Shown here: piece after piece, positions 52,806 to 61,002 of the stretch
How positions within the stretch are numbered: the stretch's first letter is position 1
Layout: the number at the start of each line of letters is the position of its first letter
From: Bacillus sp. Y1
GTDB lineage: Bacteria; Bacillota; Bacilli; Bacillales; Cytobacillaceae
Length of the DNA stretch: 64,000 nucleotides
Assembly: GCF_003586445.1 (NCBI RefSeq)
Contig: NZ_CP030028.1
Coordinates: 510,501 to 574,500, forward strand
Direction: 5' to 3'
Made by a program: the position numbers and the translations under genes
Notes under the pieces: generated by a model
Databases searched by the model: none
What the model was told of the DNA's origin: nothing
What the model saw: only the letters and a program-made list of their open reading frames with translations

Positions 52806-52816
52806 ATTTTTATTTT
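52791..52816 (+). terminator. Terminator made from the last mini-repeat
   Basis: GGGTG (52791-52795) / CACCC (52801-52805), loop ACAGA, then ATTTTTATTTT. It probably ends the diguanylate cyclase transcript. Confidence 0.6.
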
Positions 52817-54138
52817 AGGGTTTCTTTTGCGGCGCGTTCTCCTGATTCAATGGCACCCTCCATGTAAAGGCGCCATTCATTAGCTGTTTCAGTCCCCGCC
52901 CAATGAATAGGTCCAACCGGGTCCGTTAAAGCAGACCCATATTCAGAGATCACTCCGGTCGCAAAATGGGCGGCATATCCTCCTCTTGCCCAAGAATCCT
53001 CTGCCCAATCCTTCTCATAAACACTAATAGGCTCAAGTGCCTTGCTTCCGAATAAATGGGCAATACAAGCTATAATCTCTTTCCTACGTGCTTCTTTTGT
53101 CAATCGACCCAAACTTCTTGCGTATTTTCCCCCGATCAATGCGGTTAGAACTCCATAAGGCTGGCCTGGTGTGGTGCTATCCATCGTAGCTCGAATCGGT
53201 CCGCAATCGTAGTAAGAGCTGCCAGATAATCCATCTTCTCTCCAAAAGGGGGTGTTATATATGATGACTGATTTTATGATCGATCCTTGACCAACCCGCT
53301 GACAAAGCTGTTCGCGAAGTGCAGGCAGTGGGGGATTGTATTGTATTTTTGCGCTAAAAGCAGGAGGGATGGCAACGATGACTTTTTTGCTAGTCCAACG
53401 CTCGGAATCAGTGTGGACGGTTGCACCACTGTCTCTCCACTCAATTTTTCTTACATGCTTGTTTAAGTAAATATGATCCTGCATAATTTTAGCCATTCGT
53501 AGTGGTAAGGTTTGAGCCCCATTCGTTATCCACATATCTTCAGCAGTCAAAATCTGATCCATTCCACCGGCGGATTGGATGAACCAAAGGATGTCTAAGA
53601 AGGAAAATTCGCTAAGCTCAAGGGAGGAAAGCTCTTCACAGAAAATACGGAAGAATGCTTTTCCGTATTTTGAGAACATTTGTCTTTCAATCCAGCTGTC
53701 CATAGTTAGCGCATCATATTCTCTCATTAAAGGTGAATGTAATAATCCTTCTTTCTGAATAAGCTTCGTTAATTGATGGATCTTCTTTCGAGTTAGAAAT
53801 AAATCTAGCATTCCTTGTGGTGAAACGGGTGGGGAAGTTTTTGAACTAAGCATGCGCTTGTTATGTAAATCATATATGGTTTTTCCCTGTTTGTATGAAG
53901 GGATGGTCTTTATATTGAAAAATTTCAATAAGGACTGTATACGAGGCTGGAATGGAGAAATCCACTGGGCACCAAGGTCAATTGTAGAATCTTGATGGGT
54001 AATCGTTAAAATTCTTCCCCCTATACGGTTTTGAGCTTCTAGGATAGCAAAGCTTTTTCCGTGCTTCCTTAACTCCCATCCAGCAGCAAGACCAGATAGG
54101 CCAGCTCCAACAATTACTACGTCTACATGATTTAGCAC
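52810..54138 (-). CDS. Flavin-containing amine oxidase
   Basis: 442 aa from GTG 54138 with GGGAGG about 8 bases upstream. FAD dinucleotide fold VVIVGAGLSGLAAGWELRK (residues 7-25) with ILEAQNRIGGRI (about 31-42), and the C-terminal FAD motif IHWAGTETANEWRLYMEGAI (about 412-431). These define the monoamine oxidase / phytoene-desaturase-like superfamily. No signal peptide. Substrate unknown; single gene, convergent to the diguanylate cyclase. Confidence 0.9.
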   Translation of the reverse strand: MLNHVDVVIVGAGLSGLAAGWELRKHGKSFAILEAQNRIGGRILTITHQDSTIDLGAQWISPFQPRIQSLLKFFNIKTIPSYKQGKTIYDLHNKRMLSSKTSPPVSPQGMLDLFLTRKKIHQLTKLIQKEGLLHSPLMREYDALTMDSWIERQMFSKYGKAFFRIFCEELSSLELSEFSFLDILWFIQSAGGMDQILTAEDMWITNGAQTLPLRMAKIMQDHIYLNKHVRKIEWRDSGATVHTDSERWTSKKVIVAIPPAFSAKIQYNPPLPALREQLCQRVGQGSIIKSVIIYNTPFWREDGLSGSSYYDCGPIRATMDSTTPGQPYGVLTALIGGKYARSLGRLTKEARRKEIIACIAHLFGSKALEPISVYEKDWAEDSWARGGYAAHFATGVISEYGSALTDPVGPIHWAGTETANEWRLYMEGAIESGERAAKETLK

Positions 54139-54338
54139 GATGAGTGCCTCCCGTAAAAGATTTAGCTGCTGAAAATAAAAGATTTAGGCATCGTGAAAGT
54201 ATTTTTCCTCTGTTCCTAAAGAAACATGTACATTTTAATGAATATGTGGTCAAATGAAATGTACTTTACATATTGGCTTAATAAAAAGAATACGTTCGGT
54301 AAAATTAGTATTGTAAAGAATTTTTGAAAAGAGGCTGT

Positions 54339-55778
54339 ATGATGGATTTTACAGATTTCACTTTAAGTGAAGAAATATTGAGTACTTTAGCGAGCTTACA
54401 ATATCAACAACCAACTGAAGTTCAAAGGAAGGTCATTCCGCTTGTGATAGAGGAGCGCGATGTGGTCGTAAAGTCACGTACAGGAAGTGGAAAAACAGCA
54501 TCCTTTGCCATTCCGATTTGTGAAATGATCGATTGGGCAGAAAATAAACCGCAAGCTCTCGTGCTTACCCCTACTCGAGAGTTAGCTGTACAGATAAAAG
54601 AAGATTTTATAAATATCGGCCGGTTAAAACGAATCAATGCAGTAGAAGTATACGGAAAGCAATCCTTTATGTATCAAAAAACGAAACTTAAGCAAAAGAC
54701 TCATGTGGTTGTAGGGACACCAGGTCGACTGCTTGATCATATTCAAAAAGGGACCCTTGTGTTAGATCGTGTCCGATACCTAGTGATTGACGAAGCGGAT
54801 GAAATGCTAAACATGGGCTTTATCGAACAAGTGGAGGCAATTATTGAAGAAATGCCAAAAAATCGAGTAACTATGCTCTTTTCAGCCACTCTTCCTGATA
54901 CCATAAAAAAGCTAGCCCAAAACTATTTACACTCTCCTGTGGAGGTTGAGATTGAATCTTCAAGTACTTCAGAAGAATTAATTGAGCATTCATTATTTTG
55001 GGTGGAGGAAGACGAAAAACTTCAATTATTGCAAAATGTAACGATTATTGAAAACCCGGATAGCTGTATCATTTTTTGCCGGACAAAAGACCGTGTCGAT
55101 ATGGTCGTCGATCATCTAACGAAGCTTGGATATGATTGCGATAAAATACATGGTGGAATGATTCAGGAAGATCGTCTAGATGTGATGAGTGAATTTAAAC
55201 GGGGAGAGTTCCGCTACCTTATCGCAACCGATGTGGCAGCACGAGGAATTGATATCGAAAATATTTCACTTGTGGTGAACTTTGATATCCCATATGAAAA
55301 AGAGAGTTATGTGCATCGTACTGGAAGAACCGGGCGGGCGGGCTTGAAAGGAAAGGCTACTACTTTTGTGACAGATAGAGAAAAACGATTGTTAGAAGAG
55401 ATAGAACAATTAATTGGTTTTTCTATTCCACAGAAGGTGAAACCTGCTTCGGGACAGTTGGAGAGATCACGACCTGCCTTTGAAGAGAAGATTAGTTCCA
55501 ATCCAGTTATCAAGCAACTAAAAAGTGAGCAGTTAAATAAGGATATCACCAAACTCTATTTTAATGGCGGCAAGAAAAAGAAGCTGCGCGCTGTTGATTT
55601 TGTAGGAACCATTTCAAAAATTGATGGTGTAACGGCAGAGGATATCGGAATTATCACGATTCTTGACACGGTCTCTTATGTAGAAATCCTAAATGGAAAA
55701 GGGTCACTTGTGTTGTCCGAAATGAAACATACAACGGTAAAAGGGAAACAATTAAAGGTTCATGTGGCAAGAAGATAA
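54339..55778 (+). CDS. dbpA: DEAD-box RNA helicase, DbpA/YxiN family
   Basis: About 479 aa from ATG 54339 or 54342 (GAGG at 54331-54334). Helicase motifs in order: [63 protein letters not shown]. The C-terminal RNA-binding domain (about 402-479, with [19 protein letters not shown]) is the DbpA type that docks on hairpin 92 of 23S rRNA, so it acts in 50S subunit assembly. B. subtilis YxiN is the close relative. Single gene with its own terminator. Confidence 0.93.
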   Translation: MMDFTDFTLSEEILSTLASLQYQQPTEVQRKVIPLVIEERDVVVKSRTGSGKTASFAIPICEMIDWAENKPQALVLTPTRELAVQIKEDFINIGRLKRINAVEVYGKQSFMYQKTKLKQKTHVVVGTPGRLLDHIQKGTLVLDRVRYLVIDEADEMLNMGFIEQVEAIIEEMPKNRVTMLFSATLPDTIKKLAQNYLHSPVEVEIESSSTSEELIEHSLFWVEEDEKLQLLQNVTIIENPDSCIIFCRTKDRVDMVVDHLTKLGYDCDKIHGGMIQEDRLDVMSEFKRGEFRYLIATDVAARGIDIENISLVVNFDIPYEKESYVHRTGRTGRAGLKGKATTFVTDREKRLLEEIEQLIGFSIPQKVKPASGQLERSRPAFEEKISSNPVIKQLKSEQLNKDITKLYFNGGKKKKLRAVDFVGTISKIDGVTAEDIGIITILDTVSYVEILNGKGSLVLSEMKHTTVKGKQLKVHVARR

Positions 55779-55779
55779 G

Positions 55780-55805
55780 AAGCACTTCCTAGAGGTGCTT
55801 TTTTT
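55780..55805 (+). terminator. Terminator of the helicase gene
   Basis: 9-bp stem AAGCACTTC / GAGGTGCTT with loop CTA, then a T-run. Confidence 0.9.
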
Positions 55806-55830
55806 AATTGGGAAAAATGAACAAAACCCA

Positions 55831-55859
55831 TTGACAGATTATTACTCTTACTTTAATAT
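55831..55859 (+). promoter_or_regulatory. Sigma-A promoter of the YhfC-family gene
   Basis: TTGACA (55831-55836), exactly 17 bases, TAATAT (55854-55859): one of the best promoters in the window. The -10 overlaps the following palindrome. Confidence 0.82.
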
Positions 55860-55881
55860 TATCATTATCAATAATGATAAT
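55858..55881 (+). promoter_or_regulatory. Palindromic operator, Fur-box-like
   Basis: Perfect 10-base arms ATTATCATTA (55858-55867) and TAATGATAAT (55872-55881) around TCAA, overlapping the -10 and start. It is made of GATAAT-like hexamers, as Fur boxes are, though the order of the hexamers differs from the classical GATAAT-ATTATC layout. A repressor site is certain in form; the regulator is not. Confidence 0.65.
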
Positions 55882-55898
55882 AAAAAGGGGGATTTACA

Positions 55899-56669
55899 AT
55901 GATAAGCAATGCAACGATCTTTAGCATGGTCGCAGTTATCATATTTTCCATTCTTCTATTTGTTAGTGCCATTCTTTTTACAAAAAAACAGGTGGGAATT
56001 TCTCTCAAGCCGTTAATAATAGGTAGCATCGGGTTTGTTATTATTACTCAAGTATTAGAGAAACTTCTTCATGTTGTCGTCATAACCAGTTTTTCAAACT
56101 ATGTGGAACATCCATGGTTATTTGGATTATATGGCGGTTTTGCTGCAGGGATTTTCGAGGAACTGGGACGCTATATCTTATTTATCTGGCTGTTAAAAAA
56201 ATATCAGGATTACAAGGGTGGCCTTTCCTTTGGTGTTGGCTGGGGTGGCATTGAAGCAGTAGTAATCGCTCTTTCAACGGTAGTACCATTTCTTATCTTT
56301 GCAACCATGATCAATGCAGGTACATTTGATTCATCTATCGGAGCTAGTCTTCCAAGTGATCAGGCAGCAACCATTAAAGAAACATTATTAAATCAGGGAG
56401 TTTCTCACTACTTATGGGCAATACCAGAACGCTTCTTTGCCCTCTTTATGCAAATCGCTTTCACCTTACTTGTCTTAATAGCTGTTATTAAAAAGAAATT
56501 CCAATACGTATTGCTCGCTATAGTCGCTCATGCGGCGATTGACTTTCCTTTAGCTTTCTACCAAACTGGATACATTAAGAGCTTATGGATCATTGAGTTG
56601 TACATTGCCTTAATCGGAGTTCTATCTTTCTTTATAATAAAAAGATTAAGAAAATTGTTGATTGGGTAA
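55899..56669 (+). CDS. YhfC-family intramembrane metalloprotease
   Basis: 256 aa with about seven helices. Glu-Glu-x-x-Arg in FEELGRYILF (about 86-95) and an intramembrane His in AIVAHAAIDFPLAF (about 206-219) match the YhfC group of CPBP-related membrane proteases. AAGGGGG precedes the ATG. Preceded by a strong promoter overlapped by a palindrome, so it is tightly repressed under some condition, perhaps iron-replete growth. Substrate unknown. Confidence 0.85.
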   Translation: MISNATIFSMVAVIIFSILLFVSAILFTKKQVGISLKPLIIGSIGFVIITQVLEKLLHVVVITSFSNYVEHPWLFGLYGGFAAGIFEELGRYILFIWLLKKYQDYKGGLSFGVGWGGIEAVVIALSTVVPFLIFATMINAGTFDSSIGASLPSDQAATIKETLLNQGVSHYLWAIPERFFALFMQIAFTLLVLIAVIKKKFQYVLLAIVAHAAIDFPLAFYQTGYIKSLWIIELYIALIGVLSFFIIKRLRKLLIG

Positions 56670-56715
56670 AAATACCTGAGGCAAAAGTCTGTTTTAATAA
56701 AGTATAATTAAAGAA

Positions 56716-56803
56716 AAACTGTAAAAGGCAAACTTTTCCGAAAGGGAAGGACGCAAAGCCGTGAGCCTAATCGCTTGTCATGCGAATGGTCGTCAGGTTG
56801 CCA
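56716..56803 (+). promoter_or_regulatory. c-di-GMP-I (GEMM) riboswitch
   Basis: The conserved landmarks appear in order: GGCAAAC (56727), a hairpin TTTTCC-GAAA-GGGAAG with GNRA loop, GGACGCAAAGCC (56749-56760), GAGCCTAA, a second hairpin TCGCTTGTCATGCGA, and GGTCGTCAGGTTGCC (56788-56802). These are the P1/P2/P3 and tetraloop-receptor parts of the class I c-di-GMP aptamer. TATAAT at 56703-56708 is the likely -10. After the aptamer, GCCAGGTCTCA can pair with TGTGAGCCTCGGCTGGC just before the ribosome binding site GGGGG. No T-run follows, so control is probably at translation. Confidence 0.93.
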
Positions 56804-56848
56804 GGTCTCATTTTGTGAGCCTCGGCTGGCAGAATGGGGGAACTTGGA

Positions 56849-57718
56849 ATGAAAAAGCTCGTTGTATCAATGATTATTGTTTTGCTTTTTTCAATTGGAG
56901 GCTTTGGATCAAAAATGAGTGCATCAACTGTAGATCGCTCCACATGGCTTTGGAATCCATGGGAAATTGTGAGTAATGAAACAGGAACCTTAAGCTTTCT
57001 TGAACAAAAGCAAATCAACAAAGTCTATGTACAAATCGATCGTGATATCCCAATGAATGTATACCGTAGCTTTATTACGAAGGCATCAGTAAAAGGGATA
57101 AAAGTATATGCTCTAGATGGAGCGCCGGGTTGGGTGGCACCAAAAGGCTACAGAAACCAAGATGCTCTTATGAATTGGTTAAAAACCTATCAAGCAGGGT
57201 CAACCGCTTCTCAAAAGTTTAGTGGTATTCATTTAGATGTAGAGCCCTACTTATATAGCGGTTGGAATACGAATAGAGCAGCTACTGTAAAAAGTTATCA
57301 AGAACTGATAACAAAAGCGAATAATTCAGCTGCAGGATTAAAACTACCACTTGAAGCGGACCTGCCATTCTGGTTTGATGAAGTTTCTTATAATAATACG
57401 TATGGTAAAGGAAATCTAGCGGAGTGGGTCATTACAAAAACGAATAGTGTAACGATTATGGCCTACCGTGATACAGCTCCTGCCATCATTGAAATCGTAA
57501 AAAATGAAGTAGCCTTTGCTGGGAAACATAATAAGGCATTAGTAATCGGTGTAGAAACAGGTGCAACAGACGAAGGAGATATGATTTCTTTTTTTGAAGA
57601 AGGGGAAGCATACATGAACGAGCAACTTGCTACTGTTGCCTCTCATTACGGAACAACTCTTGGATACAAGGGAATTGCTATCCACCATGTGGGAAGCTGG
57701 AAAACCATGAAACCATAA
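56849..57718 (+). CDS. Secreted TIM-barrel-like protein under c-di-GMP riboswitch control
   Basis: 289 aa from ATG 56849 (GGGGG 8 bases upstream; the ATG at 56834 lies before that site). Signal peptide about 1-27 (MKKLVVSMIIVLLFS, cleavage near SAST). The remainder alternates strands and helices like a glycosidase barrel: WLWNPWEI, KVYVQIDRDI, GIKVYALDGAPGW, GIHLDVEPYL (candidate acids in DVE, about residue 136), LEADLPFW, ITIMAY-like VTIMAYRDTA and ALVIGVETG. Probably a cell-wall- or matrix-polysaccharide-acting enzyme. Homologues are, from memory, sometimes labelled amidase without proof. The riboswitch makes it a direct c-di-GMP output. Confidence 0.8.
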   Translation: MKKLVVSMIIVLLFSIGGFGSKMSASTVDRSTWLWNPWEIVSNETGTLSFLEQKQINKVYVQIDRDIPMNVYRSFITKASVKGIKVYALDGAPGWVAPKGYRNQDALMNWLKTYQAGSTASQKFSGIHLDVEPYLYSGWNTNRAATVKSYQELITKANNSAAGLKLPLEADLPFWFDEVSYNNTYGKGNLAEWVITKTNSVTIMAYRDTAPAIIEIVKNEVAFAGKHNKALVIGVETGATDEGDMISFFEEGEAYMNEQLATVASHYGTTLGYKGIAIHHVGSWKTMKP

Positions 57719-57725
57719 AGAACGC

Positions 57726-57752
57726 AAAAAGCACTCAAAAGAGTGCTTTTTT
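57726..57752 (+). terminator. Terminator of the riboswitch-controlled gene
   Basis: AAAAAGCACTC / GAGTGCTTTTT, loop AAAA, and T-run. Confidence 0.95.
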
Positions 57753-57831
57753 GTTCATATTCAGTCCTTTTTCTTGTCTAAAAAACATCATATACTTTGT
57801 TTAAAGATTGGAAACAGGGAGGGCGCTGTTT

Positions 57832-58716
57832 ATGAACCTGAAACATTTACAATATTTTCGTGTGCTAGCCAAAACACAGCATTATACAAAAGCAGCAGCT
57901 CAGCTATATATCACACAACCAAGTCTTAGTCAGGCAATAGGCGAGCTTGAAAAAGAATTAAGTATAAAGTTATTTGAAAAGGTTGGTCGAAATATCAAGC
58001 TGACAAAGTACGGTCAATATTTTTTAACCTATGTGGAAAACGGATTAGAGGAGCTTGAAAAGGGTGAAAGGAATCTTCAAAAGCTCACCAATGCCAATAC
58101 GGGTATCATTGACTTAGCATTCATTTTTTCCTTAGGCGCTGATTTTGTCCCATCAATTATTCAGTCCTTTATGGAAGCAAATGAGGGCGGACAAGTGACG
58201 TTTTCGTGTATACAAGGAACAACACAGAACATCATTCAAGGCCTAAAGGAAGAAAATTATGACCTAGCTTTTTGTACGTATGCGGAACATGAACCAGAGA
58301 TTGATTTTATTCCATTAATGAAGAGAGATATTGTACTAATCACCCATAAAGATCACGCATTAGCATCAAAAAATTCCGTGGAATTAAAGGATATTGCTGA
58401 GGAAAAATTCGTTTGTTTTAACAAGAAAAGTCTATTTCGTCCCGTAATCGATCAATTATTTACAGATGAGGGGATTACTCCATATATTTCTTGTGAAGTC
58501 GCAGAGGATACGGCATTAGTAGGCTTAGTGGCAGCAAAACAAGGAGTGGGTATCCTACCACGATCCTCCACCTTAGACCTGTTTGATATTAAAGTACTAC
58601 CTTTTCAGGAGCCGCTCCCAGAACAAATTATCTACATGGCGAGTGTAAAGAATCGTTACCTATCACCTGTAGTGGAGAAGTTTAAAAGTTTTATTGAAAG
58701 AAATTCACTTAACTAA
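57832..58716 (+). CDS. LysR-family transcriptional regulator
   Basis: 294 aa from ATG 57832 (MNLKHLQYFRVLAKTQHYTK), with GGGAGGG upstream. Winged helix at residues 1-60 (KAAAQLYITQPSLSQAIGEL), then a two-lobed effector domain (about 88-290). It belongs to the CynR/YybE-like group. The dehydroquinase gene 140 bases downstream is a plausible target; ATAGG-GTTGG-CCTAT at 58741-58755 is an inverted repeat in that gap. The effector is unknown. Confidence 0.92.
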   Translation: MNLKHLQYFRVLAKTQHYTKAAAQLYITQPSLSQAIGELEKELSIKLFEKVGRNIKLTKYGQYFLTYVENGLEELEKGERNLQKLTNANTGIIDLAFIFSLGADFVPSIIQSFMEANEGGQVTFSCIQGTTQNIIQGLKEENYDLAFCTYAEHEPEIDFIPLMKRDIVLITHKDHALASKNSVELKDIAEEKFVCFNKKSLFRPVIDQLFTDEGITPYISCEVAEDTALVGLVAAKQGVGILPRSSTLDLFDIKVLPFQEPLPEQIIYMASVKNRYLSPVVEKFKSFIERNSLN

Positions 58717-58821
58717 AAGAGTCTTTTTTTGTCATTTTTCATAGGGTTGGCCTATAGATCTCACCAAAAAACCGATTGGTATTTATGGATCGTCTGTTTT
58801 AAAATAGTCGTATAAACAAGT

Positions 58822-58839
58822 TTGTGAAATAATGAGCAA
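58822..58839 (+). promoter_or_regulatory. Rex-like sequence upstream of the dehydroquinase gene
   Basis: TTGTGAA-ATAA-TGAGCAA fits TTGTKAA-N4-TTMACAA at 12 of 14 positions and shares most of its bases with the site at 26642. It lies 18 bases before the start codon, as in the first case. Confidence 0.42.
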
Positions 58840-58856
58840 AAGGAAGAGGGAATCTG

Positions 58857-59315
58857 ATGAAAAAAGTACTTATGTTAAACGGTGTGAATCTTAATATGTT
58901 TGGAAAACGTAATCCGATGGTGTATGGAACTATTACCCTAGATGAAATTAAGGAAAACATGAAAAAGTTAGCAGAAGAGTTAGATCTAGAACTTGAAACA
59001 TTCCAAACGAACTCTGAAGGAAAAATGGTAGATCGCATTCATCAAGCCTATCGTGAGAAGGTCGATGCAGTGATTATTAATGCTGGTGCATGGACTCATT
59101 ATAGCTACGGAATTCGCGATGCTTTAGATATTTTAGAAGTACCGTTTATTGAGATTCATATGTCTAATATCCATGCAAGAGATGAATTTAGACATCGTTC
59201 TGTATTCGCAGATATTGCTAAAGGTCAGATTAGCGGTTTTGGATGTGACAGCTATTTATTAGGGTTAAGAGCAGCAAAAACTCTTATTGATGAAAAGCAA
59301 TTGCAAGAAGCTTAA
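58857..59315 (+). CDS. aroQ: Type II 3-dehydroquinate dehydratase
   Basis: 152 aa. LMLNGVNLNMFGKRNPMVYG (residues 5-24, with catalytic Tyr and Arg), FQTNSEGKMVDRIHQA, IINAGAWTHYSYGIRDAL and EIHMSNIHARDEFRHRS (catalytic His) follow AroQ closely. Some usually fixed residues differ: V for P in LNGPNLN and A-W for P-G-A-Y in the INPGAYTH motif. It converts 3-dehydroquinate to 3-dehydroshikimate. Linked only to a LysR gene, so it may serve quinate or shikimate use or be a divergent paralogue, and not the housekeeping copy. Confidence 0.88.
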   Translation: MKKVLMLNGVNLNMFGKRNPMVYGTITLDEIKENMKKLAEELDLELETFQTNSEGKMVDRIHQAYREKVDAVIINAGAWTHYSYGIRDALDILEVPFIEIHMSNIHARDEFRHRSVFADIAKGQISGFGCDSYLLGLRAAKTLIDEKQLQEA

Positions 59316-59381
59316 AACAAAAAGCTAGCAGGCCCATGAATAAAGGGTTCCGTTTTCGGGTACTTTCTTATTAAAATACAC

Positions 59382-59425
59382 AAGACAAGACGTATAAATT
59401 GGCATACGTCTTGTCTTTATTTATT
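59382..59425 (+). terminator. Terminator after aroQ
   Basis: 14-bp stem AAGACAAGACGTAT / ATACGTCTTGTCTT, 8-base loop, then TATTTATT. Confidence 0.88.
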
Positions 59426-59515
59426 AACGTTTCTACGAAATCCCATTAACTTTGACATAGCAATTAACATCATTATTATAACGGATATTAAGTATTGTAC
59501 AATTAAAAAAGAAGG
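59417..59515 (-). pseudogene. Possible membrane-protein 3' remnant
   Basis: A minus-strand frame open from 59515 to a stop at 59417 reads IVQYLISVIIMMLIAMSKLM then GFRRNVNK, a helix with a basic tail like the end of an integral membrane protein. The frame has no ribosome binding site and is closed by TGA upstream; the hairpin at 59382-59417 would serve as its terminator. Chance cannot be excluded. Confidence 0.3.
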
Positions 59516-59653
59516 TCAAAACTCCTGTCATTTTCCAGTGCCATTTCGATCTTTATAAACTGGTCGATAAAAAGCTGCTGATTCCTATATCTAGGTTTAA
59601 GATGGTCTTAACTTATCGGTTGGGGGATCAGGTTAAGCACCCGAGCTGATAAA

Positions 59654-59841
59654 TAGACGGAAAAATTCCGCTTAATTGGTAATTATTATTAAAAAAGGCT
59701 TAAATAGACGGAGAGATTCCGCCTATTGGCTCGAAAAATGCCAAAATGGGAGATTTTGCTTTGCATAAGCGGAAATCCTTCCCTTATTTACCCCGAAACG
59801 AGCTCCATTCTGCATTTAACCGAAAAATCTCCGCTTATTCG
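59654..59841 (+). repeat. Dispersed CGGA-ATTCCG mini-repeats
   Basis: Related short palindromic elements: TAGACGGAAAAATTCCGCTT (59654), TAGACGGAGAGATTCCGCCT (59705), TAAGCGGAAATCC (59766) and AAAAATCTCCGCTTA (59823). The first two are complete hairpins 51 bases apart; the others are half-size or decayed. The remainder of 59430-59958 shows no gene; a 75-codon plus-strand frame through the repeats lacks a ribosome binding site. Confidence 0.65.
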
Positions 59842-59883
59842 TTTTAAATATCGTGAGGTCTTTTCGCCATGGGAAAATTTAAA

Positions 59884-59917
59884 ATGTATTTGGGAGGGGT
59901 ACCCCACCCAAATACAT
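59884..59917 (-). terminator. 34-base near-perfect palindrome, terminator of the TetR gene
   Basis: ATGTATTTGGG / CCCAAATACAT around A-GGGGTACCCC-A; only one A-A mismatch in 34 bases. On the minus strand it is followed by TTTTAAATTTT and lies 42 bases after the TetR stop, so it can end that transcript. Confidence 0.7.
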
Positions 59918-59958
59918 CTAAATAACCCTTTTGCCCATGACCTGACCTACTAGCTTTG

Positions 59959-60819
59959 TTATTTCAGATACGAACGTAGTTGTTGTATTTTTGCTTTTCC
60001 GAAGTGCCCCTCTAAGGTTGTTAAAGCACTTTCCACTACAAATTGCCTCTTAATATTTTGTTGCAAAAGCTCCTCCAGAATGAAATCGAGCAGCTCTGAA
60101 TACCTCTCGAATTCAGAAACGTTCATCAGTTCCTTTTTAAGAGACATAATTTCAAATGTTACTTTTTCTTTATAGGATTGCTCTTTCTTATGACAGGAGG
60201 GTGACCATTCTTCTAATAATTCAGGAGCTAGAAGTTGTTCCTGAGTTTCTCCTACATCCTTTATAAATGTTAATAATCGATTCACCGAATACCGTACGAC
60301 TCGTTCCGGATTACTATATATTTTATTTGCCTTTCGTTCATATTTTAGATTATGGTGCAAAATAGCAGTAAACATAATAGCCCCGTCAAGAAGGTAGAGT
60401 TTTTTACTCTCTCCAAAAATATCATTTAGCCGTTCATATACCCATCTTAATAGTCTTAATTGAATATTACTGATAAACTTCTTTAACTCTACATCATTTA
60501 AAAATAACACCTCTTCATACAGAGGAATTAGGTTTGTGGCACGATGTGTCTTAACTTGAAGTGTCATTTGTTTAATAAATATCTCGATATCTGACGGATC
60601 TTTTCCGATTAATAGTTCGTTTCTTTCATGCTCAAACTTTTTTTGTATGTCTCGGAAAATGGCCATGAGTAGTTCGTTTTTTGAAGAAAAGTAATTATAA
60701 AATGTTCCTTTAGAAATACTACTATAATCTAAAATGTCTTGAATGGAGGTTGCTTGAAATCCTTTTTCTACAAAAAGCTGATGTGCGGTATTTATTACGT
60801 GCTGCTTCCGATCATTCAT
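59959..60819 (-). CDS. TetR/AcrR-family regulator
   Basis: 286 aa from ATG 60819 (MNDRKQHVINTAHQLFVEKG), with AGGTGAT 5 bases upstream; the ATG at 60849 lacks a site. The helix-turn-helix is TSIQDILDYSSISKGTFYNY (about 24-43). The C-terminal part of about 230 residues is longer than in most TetR proteins and of the YcfQ/HTH-Bacillus DUF type. Divergent from a DHA2 drug exporter, so probably its repressor. Confidence 0.92.
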   Translation of the reverse strand: MNDRKQHVINTAHQLFVEKGFQATSIQDILDYSSISKGTFYNYFSSKNELLMAIFRDIQKKFEHERNELLIGKDPSDIEIFIKQMTLQVKTHRATNLIPLYEEVLFLNDVELKKFISNIQLRLLRWVYERLNDIFGESKKLYLLDGAIMFTAILHHNLKYERKANKIYSNPERVVRYSVNRLLTFIKDVGETQEQLLAPELLEEWSPSCHKKEQSYKEKVTFEIMSLKKELMNVSEFERYSELLDFILEELLQQNIKRQFVVESALTTLEGHFGKAKIQQLRSYLK

Positions 60820-60847
60820 CGTATCACCTGAATTAGTATTTGGACTC

Positions 60848-60865
60848 ACTGTATAAATGTATAGT
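60848..60865. promoter_or_regulatory. Inverted repeat near the TetR start, candidate operator
   Basis: ACTGTATA-AATGTATAGT is an imperfect palindrome (ACTrTAyA arms). Related pieces AGTGTATAAC (60951) and ACTTATAGTATA (60980) lie before the exporter, whose promoter may be TTGCAT (60916) and TATAAT (60937), spacing 15. Operator role is inferred. Confidence 0.4.
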
Positions 60866-61002
60866 AACTTATTTTTATGAAGGTTACAAACCCATTATTT
60901 AGCTGTGTTTTTTCATTGCATTTTTTGTACTGAGGGTATAATATATGTAAAGTGTATAACAGCAGTATATTTTATTGGACTTATAGTATAGGAGGAACAT
61001 AC

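Noticed and set aside
57752..57766. TTCATATTCAG half-box upstream of the LysR gene
   Set aside because: Only one of the two 11-base repeats is present (the second is TCCTTT), and the region is far from the two-component cluster, so a regulator site is not supported.
59726..59953. 75-codon plus-strand frame before the TetR gene
   Set aside because: Lies in the mini-repeat cluster and the 34-base palindrome, with no ribosome binding site and no recognisable pattern.
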